Source: CAVPEW01 sp050247895 (lineage in GTDB: Bacteria > Actinomycetota > Acidimicrobiia > Acidimicrobiales > VFJN01). Taken from it: a DNA stretch of 5,444 bases. Within the stretch, counting starts at the first letter, position 1. Each line of letters opens with the position of its first letter. The DNA is taken from contig JBFWTJ010000254.1 of the NCBI GenBank assembly GCA_050247895.1, forward strand, positions 1 to 5,444, read 5' to 3'. Of this stretch, positions 1 to 5,444 are shown piece by piece. The notes beneath the pieces are model-generated. The model saw only the letters and a list, made by a program, of their open reading frames with translations, made no database searches and was not told the DNA's origin. Made by a program: the position numbers and the translations under genes.

Positions 1-1321
1 GGCCCCGGCCCCGCTGCTTGGCCAGGTACATGGCGGCGTCGGCCTCGCGCAGCATGGCCTCGGGGTGGGCCTCCCGGCAGCCCGAAGAGGTGGCGATCCC
101 GATGCTGGCCGAGATGCTGACCGAGCCGCCGGCGATGCTCACGGGCTCGGCCTCGAGGCGGTGCAGGATGCGCTCGGCGATGGTCCGGGCCTGGGCGTCG
201 TCGCTGACCTCGGCGCACAGCACGACGAACTCGTCGCCGCCGAGCCGCCCGACCACGTCGGTCGGGCGCAGGACCTGGCCGATCCGCTGGGCGGTGGCCC
301 GGAGCAGCTCGTCGCCGGCCTCGTGGCCGAACCGGTCGTTGACCGACTTGAACCGGTCCAGGTCGATGAACAGGACGGCGATGGAGCGCCCGGTCCGCCG
401 GGACTGGGTCAGCTCCACGTCGAGGTGGTCGAGGATCTTGGCCCGGTTGGGGAGCTGGGTGAGCGAGTCGTGGGTGGCCTGGTGGGCCAGCTCGGCCTCG
501 ACCCGCTTCTGCTCGGTGATGTCGCGGCCCACGACCGAGACGAGCTGGAGGTCGCCGGCCGGGTCCATCTCGGGGGTCATCGTCTGCCAGACGTGGATGG
601 CCGACCCGTCGCCCCGGCGCATGTCGAGCTCGCCCTCCCAGGGACGGCCCTGGCGGAGCTGGGGGAGGACCTCCTCGGTGACCCGGCGGGCGGCGTCGCT
701 GGTGAAGAAGTCGAGGATGTTGAGGTTGCCCGGGGTGACCTGGCCCAGGCCGTGGGTGCGGCGGGCGGCCCGGTTGAGGTAGACGACCTCGCCGGTCCCG
801 TCCAGCAGCGCGACCAGGTCGCTGGTGGTCTCGGCGATGCGGGCCAGGCGGGTGGTGGTCTCGTGGGCCTGGCGCAGGGCGGTCACGTCGACGAGGTGGA
901 CGGTGAGCCAGCGGGTGCCGGCGCTGTCCCGCCCGGTGCAGATCGTGGCGTCGCAGGTGCGCACGGTGCCGTCGGCCCGCCGGAGGCGCAGCTCGAGGGA
1001 GACGTCGACGTCGGCCTCGGGGTCGGCCTGGGCGTCCAGGGCGGCCTGGACCCGCTCGACGACCTGGTCGACGTCCGAGGCGAGCAGGACGTCGGCCGCG
1101 GTGGAGCCGACCACCTGGTCGGGGTCGACGCCGACCAGGTGGCAGTAGGCGTCGTTGGCGTGGACGACCCGGCCGTCGAGGTCGGCGACGAACTGGGCGA
1201 TCGGCGACCGGTCGATGGCCAGCACGGCCAGCTCGGCGAGGTCCGCCACCGTCCGGGGGCCGTGTCGGGCCGCTTCGGGCGCGGCGCCCTCGGCGCTCGT
1301 TGAGTTCCGCCCGCTGAGCAC
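1..1321 (-). CDS. PAS-PAS-GGDEF sensor diguanylate cyclase (3' end outside window)
   Basis: This gene encodes a predicted cytoplasmic diguanylate cyclase that makes cyclic di-GMP from two GTP in response to a signal sensed by PAS domains. Reading leftward from a GTG at 1321, 440 residues are visible with no stop. The first PAS domain spans about residues 24-155 (core FVADLDGRVVHAN at 44-56). The second spans about 160-280 and ends in the PAC-like VVGRDITEQK. The GGDEF domain begins at HDSLTQLPNR (D285). The active-site motif GGDEF is intact at 361-365, and the metal and substrate residues D320, N328 and D337 match the family pattern. An RxxD inhibitory site (R352, D355) lies five residues before GGDEF, so product feedback inhibition is expected. 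No signal peptide or membrane segment is visible. The GTG at 1321 is the only plausible start upstream of the first PAS domain, but its Shine-Dalgarno is weak; GTG at 1249 is an alternative. The sequence stops at MYLAKQRGRG, near the normal end of a GGDEF domain. A following EAL domain beyond the edge cannot be excluded. Confidence 0.93.
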   Translation of the reverse strand, partial: MLSGRNSTSAEGAAPEAARHGPRTVADLAELAVLAIDRSPIAQFVADLDGRVVHANDAYCHLVGVDPDQVVGSTAADVLLASDVDQVVERVQAALDAQADPEADVDVSLELRLRRADGTVRTCDATICTGRDSAGTRWLTVHLVDVTALRQAHETTTRLARIAETTSDLVALLDGTGEVVYLNRAARRTHGLGQVTPGNLNILDFFTSDAARRVTEEVLPQLRQGRPWEGELDMRRGDGSAIHVWQTMTPEMDPAGDLQLVSVVGRDITEQKRVEAELAHQATHDSLTQLPNRAKILDHLDVELTQSRRTGRSIAVLFIDLDRFKSVNDRFGHEAGDELLRATAQRIGQVLRPTDVVGRLGGDEFVVLCAEVSDDAQARTIAERILHRLEAEPVSIAGGSVSISASIGIATSSGCREAHPEAMLREADAAMYLAKQRGRG

Positions 1322-1370
1322 GCCCCGAGCGTACCCCCGGAGCGCGTCGCGGCCGGCGCACGCCGTGGTC

Positions 1371-1397
1371 GGGCCCGCTCGGGCCCTCGGAGGGCCC
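1371..1397. repeat. Three helically phased GGGCCC blocks, two forming a 17-bp palindrome
   Basis: GGGCCC occurs at 1371-1376, 1381-1386 and 1392-1397, with start-to-start spacings of 10 and 11 bp. The last two blocks are parts of an inverted repeat, GGGCCCTC (1381-1388) and GAGGGCCC (1390-1397), around a single central G at 1389. The element lies between the divergent cyclase gene and the suf operon, just upstream of the candidate suf promoter. It could be an operator for a dimeric regulator or an intrinsically curved segment. It could also be chance in DNA this rich in G and C. No T-run follows it, so an intrinsic terminator is unlikely. Confidence 0.45.
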
Positions 1398-1406
1398 TCC
1401 CGGGGT

Positions 1407-1434
1407 GTGACGGCGGGGTGGACATTGTTACTAT
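1407..1434 (+). promoter_or_regulatory. Candidate sigma70-type promoter of the suf operon
   Basis: A -35-like GTGACG (1407-1412, 4 of 6 to TTGACA) is separated by 16 bp from a -10-like TACTAT (1429-1434, 4 of 6 to TATAAT). The stretch around 1422-1434 is the only clearly AT-richer patch between the two divergent genes, which is where a promoter is expected. Transcription would begin near 1441 and leave a leader of about 35 nt before sufB. A weak dyad, CTA...TAG at 1431-1442, overlaps the proposed start. I do not recognise a SufR, IscR or Fur site. The call rests on position and consensus likeness only. Confidence 0.35.
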
Positions 1435-1475
1435 CGCCGTAGGAGAAAACCCCTGCCACGACCCTCGGGAGAACG

Positions 1476-2873
1476 ATGGCTGTCGCCGACCTCGACCTTT
1501 CCCGCTACAAGCTCGGCTGGAGCGATGCGGAGGACTACGTCTTCAAGCCCAAGAAGGGCTTGACGGCCGACATCGTGCGCGAGATGTCGTGGATGAAGGG
1601 CGAGCCCCAGTGGATGCTCGACTTCCGGCTGAAGTCGCTCCGCCACTTCGAGCGGCGGCCGATGCCCAACTGGGGCGGCGACATGTCGGAGATCTACTTC
1701 GACGACATCTACTACTACATCAAGCCGACGACGGGTCAGGTCGACGAGTGGGACGACCTGCCCGATGCCATCAAGTCGACCTACGAGCGGCTGGGCATCC
1801 CCGAGGCCGAGCGCAAGTACCTGGCCGGCGTGACGGCCCAGTACGAGTCCGAGGTCGTGTTCCACCGCAACCGCGAGGACCTGGAGCGCCAGGGCGTCAT
1901 CTTCTGCGACATGGACACCGCCCTGCGCGAGTACCCGGAGCTCGTGAAGGAGCACTGGGCCACGGTGATCCCGCCCAACGACAACAAGTTCTCGGCCCTC
2001 AACTCGTCGGTCTGGTCGGGGGGCTCGTTCATCTACGTGCCGCCCGGCGTCGAGGTCGAGATGCCGCTCCAGGCCTACTTCCGGATCAACGCCGAGAACA
2101 TGGGCCAGTTCGAGCGGACGCTGATCATCGCCGACGAGGGCTCGAAGGTGCACTACATCGAGGGCTGCTCGGCGCCCGTCTACACCTCCGACTCGCTGCA
2201 CTCGGCCGTGGTCGAGATCGTGGTCAAGCCGTCGGCCCGGGTGACGTACACGACGATCCAGAACTGGTCCAACAACGTCTTCAACCTGGTCACCAAGCGG
2301 GCCCGGGTCGAGGCCGAGGGCCACATGGAGTGGATCGACGGCAACATCGGCAGCCGGCTCACCATGAAGTACCCGTCGGTCTACATGGTTGGCCCCAAGG
2401 CGTCGGGCGAGGTCCTCTCGGTGGCCTACGCCGGTCCCGGCCAGCACCAGGACGCGGGGGCCAAGATGGTCCACGCCGCCCCGGAGACCACGTCGAAGAT
2501 CGTGTCGAAGTCGATCTCCAAGGACGGGGGCCGCACCTCGTACCGGGGGCTGGTCCGGGTCGAGGACGACGCCTACGGCTGCAAGAGCCACGTCCAGTGC
2601 GACGCGCTGATCCTCGACGACGAGTCGATCAGCGACACCTTCCCCTACATGGAGGTCGGTCCCCGCGACGCGGTGGTGGGCCACGAGGCCACCGTCTCCA
2701 AGGTGGCCGACGAGCAGCTCTTCTACCTGATGAGCCGGGGCCTCTCCGAGGAGCAGGCGATGGGCATGGTGGTCAACGGCTTCATCGAGCCGGTGACCCG
2801 CACGCTGCCCATGGAGTACGCGGTCGAGTGGAGCCGGCTCATCGAGCTGCAGATGGAGGGCAGTGTCGGCTGA
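1476..2873 (+). CDS. sufB: SufB, Fe-S cluster assembly scaffold protein
   Basis: SufB is a core subunit of the cytosolic SufBC2D scaffold, where sulphur from the cysteine desulfurase system is received and a nascent Fe-S cluster is built. The 465-residue product is close to the family length (E. coli SufB is about 495) and contains the full beta-helix core. The expected sulphur-acceptor cysteine is C231 in EGCSAP, matching E. coli C254. The tunnel residues R203 and N205 (FRIN), Q262 and W264 (IQNW) and K274 (VTKR) are present. The C-terminal region carries GHEATVSK (H403, E404) and ends in the classic EGSVG. The position aligned with E. coli C405 is serine (S384 in DDESISDTFP). The ATG at 1476 is preceded by GGGAGA at 1467-1472, with only 3 nt between. 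It is the first gene of the operon; the next gene starts 35 nt after its stop. The family assignment is certain. The correspondence to E. coli residues comes from alignment by eye. Confidence 0.98.
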   Translation: MAVADLDLSRYKLGWSDAEDYVFKPKKGLTADIVREMSWMKGEPQWMLDFRLKSLRHFERRPMPNWGGDMSEIYFDDIYYYIKPTTGQVDEWDDLPDAIKSTYERLGIPEAERKYLAGVTAQYESEVVFHRNREDLERQGVIFCDMDTALREYPELVKEHWATVIPPNDNKFSALNSSVWSGGSFIYVPPGVEVEMPLQAYFRINAENMGQFERTLIIADEGSKVHYIEGCSAPVYTSDSLHSAVVEIVVKPSARVTYTTIQNWSNNVFNLVTKRARVEAEGHMEWIDGNIGSRLTMKYPSVYMVGPKASGEVLSVAYAGPGQHQDAGAKMVHAAPETTSKIVSKSISKDGGRTSYRGLVRVEDDAYGCKSHVQCDALILDDESISDTFPYMEVGPRDAVVGHEATVSKVADEQLFYLMSRGLSEEQAMGMVVNGFIEPVTRTLPMEYAVEWSRLIELQMEGSVG

Positions 2874-2908
2874 CATCCGCGACGGCCGGGCAGACTTGGC
2901 CCGTGCCG

Positions 2909-3262
2909 ATGCGTCAGGACTGCAAGCACTTCGAGAGCCGCACGTACCGCAGCGGCGAGACGGTGCGGAAGTGCGACCTGGACCTCGCACCCGAAGCACC
3001 GTGGCGCTGCCCGGCCGACTGCCCGAAGTTCCAGCGCCGGCTGGCCGACGTGAACTGGAGCCACGGCACCCTGGTCACGCCCGAGACGCCCGACGAGCCG
3101 GCTGCGCTGGACCGGGACGACGGCTCGGTCGCGGCGGTGCTGGACGAGGCCGAGGACCACTTGAACGCCGTCGGCGCCCGTGTGCTGGCCGAGGTCATGG
3201 CCGAGCAGCAGGCGGCGGCGCGCGGTGGGCGCCTGCGCCGCTTCTTCCGCCGCAAGGGCTGA
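2909..3262 (+). CDS. Small four-cysteine protein of unknown function in the suf operon
   Basis: I do not recognise a named family. The product from ATG 2909 has 117 residues. The N-terminal third holds four cysteines, C5, C22, C34 and C38 (C-X16-C-X11-C-X3-C), inside a compact patterned segment with RKCDLDLAPEAPWRCP at its centre. That is a plausible ligand set for zinc or an Fe-S cluster. A linker rich in Pro, Asp and Glu follows (about 55-72). Then comes an amphipathic, probably helical stretch (about 73-104) and a strongly basic tail ending RRFFRRKG. There is no signal peptide or membrane segment. It lies 35 nt after sufB and 31 nt before sufD on the same strand, so it is probably co-transcribed with them. 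A Suf-related role is inferred from position only. The start is uncertain: the frame is open far upstream through sufB, no clear Shine-Dalgarno is seen, and GTG 2903 would add two residues. The cysteine pattern and charge layout argue for a real protein. Confidence 0.8.
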   Translation: MRQDCKHFESRTYRSGETVRKCDLDLAPEAPWRCPADCPKFQRRLADVNWSHGTLVTPETPDEPAALDRDDGSVAAVLDEAEDHLNAVGARVLAEVMAEQQAAARGGRLRRFFRRKG

Positions 3263-3280
3263 ACCGCGGCGGCCCGGTCC

Positions 3281-3286
3281 GGGAGG
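3281..3286 (+). promoter_or_regulatory. Strong Shine-Dalgarno of sufD
   Basis: GGGAGG lies 7 nt before the ATG at 3294. It selects that ATG as the sufD start over the earlier in-frame positions back to 3180, which lie inside the preceding gene. It is the best ribosome-binding site in the window. Confidence 0.8.
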
Positions 3287-3293
3287 GCGGGCG

Positions 3294-4460
3294 ATGACCG
3301 CCACCGCACCCCCCGGGGCCGACCTGGCCGGCCCGGACTGGCTGCGGGCCCGGCGGGCCCTGGCCGCCGAGCGCCTGGTCGACCTGCCGCTGCCCACCAC
3401 CGACGAGGAGGTGTGGCGCTACAGCCGCATCGGCGAGCTCGACCCGTCGGCCTTCGCGCCCGTCCCGGCCCAGGTCGAGGTGGACGTGCCGGACGGGGCT
3501 GGGATCCGCGTCGGCCCGGCCGGCGAGGTCCCGGGGGGCGCCGAGCTGGTGCGGTCCGTCGCCGGCGAACCGACCAGCGCCGTGGGCTGGCTCCACGACC
3601 TGGCCTGCTCGGAGCCCCTGGTCGTCGACGTCCCGGCCGGGGTCGTGGTGGGCGCGCCGATCGTGGTCCGGGTCGCCGGACCGCCCGACGGGGCCGCCAC
3701 CGCTCCCCACCTCGTGGTCCGGGCCGGGCCGGCGAGCCAGGTCCAGGTGGTGCTCCGCCATGCCGGCGGGGGCCGGGGCCTCGAGCTCCCCCTGACCGAG
3801 CTGCGGGCCGGTTCGGGCGCGCGGCTCGACCTGGTCGCGGTCCAGGACCTCGACGAGCGGGCCTGGACGGTGGGCTCGCTGGTGGCCGAGGCGGCCGACC
3901 AGTCCGAGGTGCGGGTCGGCCTGGCCGCCTTCGGTGGCGACTACGCCCGGGTCCGCACCGACTGTCGCCTGGCCGGGCGGGGCGCGAGCGGCCAGCTCCT
4001 GGCCGCCTACTTCGGCGAGGGCGACCAGACCCTGGACTTCCGGACCTTCCAGGACCACGCCGCGCCTGACACGACCAGTGACCTGCTCTTCAAGGGGGCG
4101 CTGGGGGGGCGGGCCCGCTCGGTGTACACGGGCCTGATCCGGGTCGAGAAGGAGGCGCGGGGGACCAACGCCTTCCAGACCAACCGGAACCTCAAGCTGT
4201 CCGACGAGGCGTGGGCCGAGTCGGTCCCCAACCTCGAGATCGAGAACAACGACGTGCGTTGCAGCCACGCCTCGACGGTCGGGCCGGTCGACGCCGACCA
4301 CCGCTTCTACCTGGAGAGCCGGGGCATCCCGACCCCGGTGGCCGAGCGGCTGGTGGTGACCGGGTTCTTCGACGAGGTGCTGGCCCGGATGCCGGTGCCC
4401 GACGTCGTCGGGGACCTGCGGGCCCGGGTCGCGGCCAAGCTCGACCAGGGGGCCCGATGA
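3294..4460 (+). CDS. sufD: SufD, Fe-S cluster assembly scaffold protein
   Basis: SufD is the SufB paralogue that pairs with it, and with two SufC ATPases, in the SufBC2D scaffold. It is needed for iron delivery and cluster assembly at the SufB-SufD interface. The product has 388 residues (E. coli SufD is about 423). The N-terminal helical part includes LPLPTTDEEVWRYSRI (31-46), the usual SufD-type entry motif. The beta-helix core follows, with DFRTFQDHAAPDTTSD (248-263) and FKGALGGRARSVYTGLIRV (266-284). The conserved CSH motif is at C323-H325 in DVRCSHASTVG. H325 corresponds to E. coli H360, the interface histidine implicated in cluster assembly. The C-terminal helical segment is FYLESRGIP through to the end. 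The start at ATG 3294 is supported by GGGAGG 7 nt upstream and by alignment with the family N-terminus. The N-terminal half is rich in Ala, Gly and Val and less conserved than the C-terminal half, as is usual for SufD. Confidence 0.96.
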   Translation: MTATAPPGADLAGPDWLRARRALAAERLVDLPLPTTDEEVWRYSRIGELDPSAFAPVPAQVEVDVPDGAGIRVGPAGEVPGGAELVRSVAGEPTSAVGWLHDLACSEPLVVDVPAGVVVGAPIVVRVAGPPDGAATAPHLVVRAGPASQVQVVLRHAGGGRGLELPLTELRAGSGARLDLVAVQDLDERAWTVGSLVAEAADQSEVRVGLAAFGGDYARVRTDCRLAGRGASGQLLAAYFGEGDQTLDFRTFQDHAAPDTTSDLLFKGALGGRARSVYTGLIRVEKEARGTNAFQTNRNLKLSDEAWAESVPNLEIENNDVRCSHASTVGPVDADHRFYLESRGIPTPVAERLVVTGFFDEVLARMPVPDVVGDLRARVAAKLDQGAR

Positions 4461-4518
4461 GGGCGTCGACGTCGATCCCGGGTCGCCCGTCGGGCGCCGA
4501 GGCGCGGGGGCCGGGCCG

Positions 4519-4827
4519 GTGGTGAGGGTGTGCGCCCTGGCCGACCTCGAACCGGGCACGGCCCGCCAGGTCGACGTGGACGGGCACCGGGTGGCCCTGG
4601 TGCGGATCGACGACGACGTCTACGCCATCGGCGACGTCTGCTCCCACCAGGACGTGTCCCTGTCGGAGGGCGAGGTGCTCGCCGACGAGCGCGAGCTGGA
4701 GTGCTGGAAGCACGGCAGCACCTTCTCGCTGGAGACCGGCGAGCCGTCGGCCCTGCCGGCGACCCGGCCGGTGCCGGTCTACGAGGTGAAGGTGGTCGAC
4801 GGTCAGGTCGAGGTGGAGGCGTCGTGA
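4519..4827 (+). CDS. Rieske-type [2Fe-2S] ferredoxin of the suf operon
   Basis: This is a small soluble Rieske ferredoxin of 102 residues, related to the ferredoxin components of aromatic-ring dioxygenases and to NirD-like proteins. The two ligand pairs are C41-S-H43 and C62-W-K-H65, separated by 18 residues, one or two more than the usual spacing. No oxygenase genes are nearby. Rieske proteins at this place between sufD and sufC are known in actinobacterial suf operons, where a role in electron supply for cluster assembly is usually proposed but not settled. The start is ambiguous among GTG 4519, 4522 and 4528; 4519 is chosen because a G-run (4506-4510) lies 8 nt upstream. Any of these gives the same domain. 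The stop overlaps the sufC start (GTGA), so the two are probably translationally coupled. The gap to sufD is 58 nt. Confidence 0.92.
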   Translation: MVRVCALADLEPGTARQVDVDGHRVALVRIDDDVYAIGDVCSHQDVSLSEGEVLADERELECWKHGSTFSLETGEPSALPATRPVPVYEVKVVDGQVEVEAS

Positions 4828-5444
4828 GCCACGAGCTGCGGATCGAGGGCCTGCGGGCCGGGGTCGCCGGCCGGGAGATCCTGGCCGGGATCGACCTCGT
4901 CGTGCGCTCGGGCGAGGTCCACGCGGTGATGGGACCCAACGGTTCGGGAAAGTCGACGCTGTCCCACGTGGTCATGGGCCGGCCCGGCTACGAGGTGCTC
5001 GGCGGCTCGGTGACCCTCGACGGCGTCGACGTGCTGGCCCTCGAGCCCTGGGAGCGGGCCCAGGCCGGGCTGTTCCTGGCCATGCAGTACCCGACCGAGG
5101 TGCCCGGCGTCGGGTTGGGCGCCGCGCTCGAGGCGGCCTTCGTGGCCGGGGGCCGCGACCCCGCCCTGGTCGGCGCCCGCGTCGCGGCCGAGGCGGCCCG
5201 CATCGGCTTCGACGAGCGGTTCCTGGACCGGGCCCTCAACGTGGACCTGTCGGGCGGCGAGAAGAAGCGCAACGAGACGCTCCAGCTCGCCGTGCTCGAA
5301 CCCCGCTTCGCCATCCTCGACGAGCTCGACTCGGGCCTCGACGTCGACGCCCTGCGGGCCTGCGCCCGCCGGGTCGAGGCGGCCACCGAGGAGATCGGGT
5401 TGGGCGTGCTGGCCATCACCCACTACAGCCGCCTCCTCCACGAG
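4824..5444 (+). CDS. sufC: SufC, ABC-type ATPase of the Suf scaffold (3' end outside window)
   Basis: SufC is the cytosolic ABC ATPase that binds SufB and SufD and uses ATP to remodel the SufBC2D scaffold during cluster assembly; it is not a transporter. From GTG 4824, 207 residues are present, about 40 short of the normal length of about 248 because the window ends. All nucleotide-binding motifs seen are intact. They are Walker A GPNGSGKST (37-45, K43), Q-loop Q88 in AMQYP, signature LSGGE (142-146), Walker B AILDE (163-167, catalytic E167), the D-loop DSGLD (169-173) and switch H200 in ITHYSRLL. LSGGEKKRNE and LDExDSGLD are SufC hallmarks that separate it from transporter ATPases. The residue in the DExDSGLD variable position is Leu168, where many family members have Thr or Ile. 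The start overlaps the Rieske stop by 4 nt (GTGA), showing tight operon packing. Confidence 0.97.
   Translation, partial: MSHELRIEGLRAGVAGREILAGIDLVVRSGEVHAVMGPNGSGKSTLSHVVMGRPGYEVLGGSVTLDGVDVLALEPWERAQAGLFLAMQYPTEVPGVGLGAALEAAFVAGGRDPALVGARVAAEAARIGFDERFLDRALNVDLSGGEKKRNETLQLAVLEPRFAILDELDSGLDVDALRACARRVEAATEEIGLGVLAITHYSRLLHE

Noticed and set aside
65..1303. Long plus-strand open frames (18-782, 65-1303) across the left part
   Set aside because: They are shadows opposite the PAS-PAS-GGDEF gene. Their composition is low-complexity, rich in Gly, Val, Asp and Ala, with no recognisable domain, as expected for antisense frames in very GC-rich DNA.
1381..1397. Intrinsic terminator between the divergent genes
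   Set aside because: The dyad is not followed by a T-run on either strand, and both flanking genes diverge from this region, so no transcript should end here.
883..1425. Minus-strand 180-codon frame overlapping the start of the cyclase
   Set aside because: It is out of frame with the PAS domains and reads as Pro/Ser/Thr/Arg-rich shadow sequence. The true frame uses the GTG at 1321.
1418..2908. In-frame upstream extension of the four-cysteine gene running through sufB
   Set aside because: The frame is open by chance, and the translation over sufB is Arg/Gly-rich shadow sequence. Protein-like content starts only near ATG 2909.
1431..2999. 522-codon minus-strand frame opposite sufB
   Set aside because: This is an antisense shadow of an unambiguous SufB gene, without domain content of its own; open antisense frames are common at this base composition.
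2863..3297. 144-codon frame starting at a GTG that overlaps the end of sufB
   Set aside because: Its position looks like translational coupling, but the translation is low-complexity Arg/Ala/Gly/Pro. The competing frame from 2909 has the cysteine pattern and a balanced composition.
3195..4559. 454-codon minus-strand frame opposite sufD
   Set aside because: It is a shadow frame. sufD on the plus strand carries family motifs and a strong Shine-Dalgarno.
1..5444. CRISPR arrays, tRNA/rRNA genes, insertion sequences, attachment sites
   Set aside because: No spaced direct repeats, structured RNA-like segments, transposase motifs or terminal inverted repeats were seen; the window is nearly all coding.

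Overview
The window is very GC-rich DNA with almost wall-to-wall coding sequence, frequent GTG starts and start/stop overlaps. It carries the front half of a SUF iron-sulphur cluster assembly operon. A Rieske-type ferredoxin sits between sufD and sufC, an arrangement known from Actinomycetota. Together with the base composition this suggests a high-GC actinobacterium, possibly of the Acidimicrobiia type. The class-level placement is inference, because no marker gene is present.

Layout: (1) Positions 1-1321, minus strand: a PAS-PAS-GGDEF diguanylate cyclase that runs off the left edge. (2) 1322-1475: the divergent intergenic region. It holds three GGGCCC blocks spaced about one helical turn apart, two of which form a 17-bp palindrome. 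Next come a candidate sigma70-type promoter and the leader of the suf operon. (3) 1476-5444, plus strand: sufB, a small four-cysteine protein of unknown function, sufD, a Rieske ferredoxin and sufC. sufC is cut by the right edge. The remaining suf genes expected in such operons (a SufS cysteine desulfurase, SufU, SufT) would lie beyond that edge.

How the genes work together: SufB, SufC and SufD form the SufBC2D scaffold. The SufC ATPase drives conformational changes, and the SufB/SufD beta-helix cores receive sulphur and iron and build the nascent cluster. The Rieske protein carries its own [2Fe-2S] cluster and may supply electrons. The small four-cysteine protein between sufB and sufD has a plausible zinc or Fe-S ligand set. 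It is the least explained gene here and the best candidate for an undescribed Suf accessory factor. The cyclase is transcribed away from suf and may share the control region, but nothing in the sequence proves a functional link.
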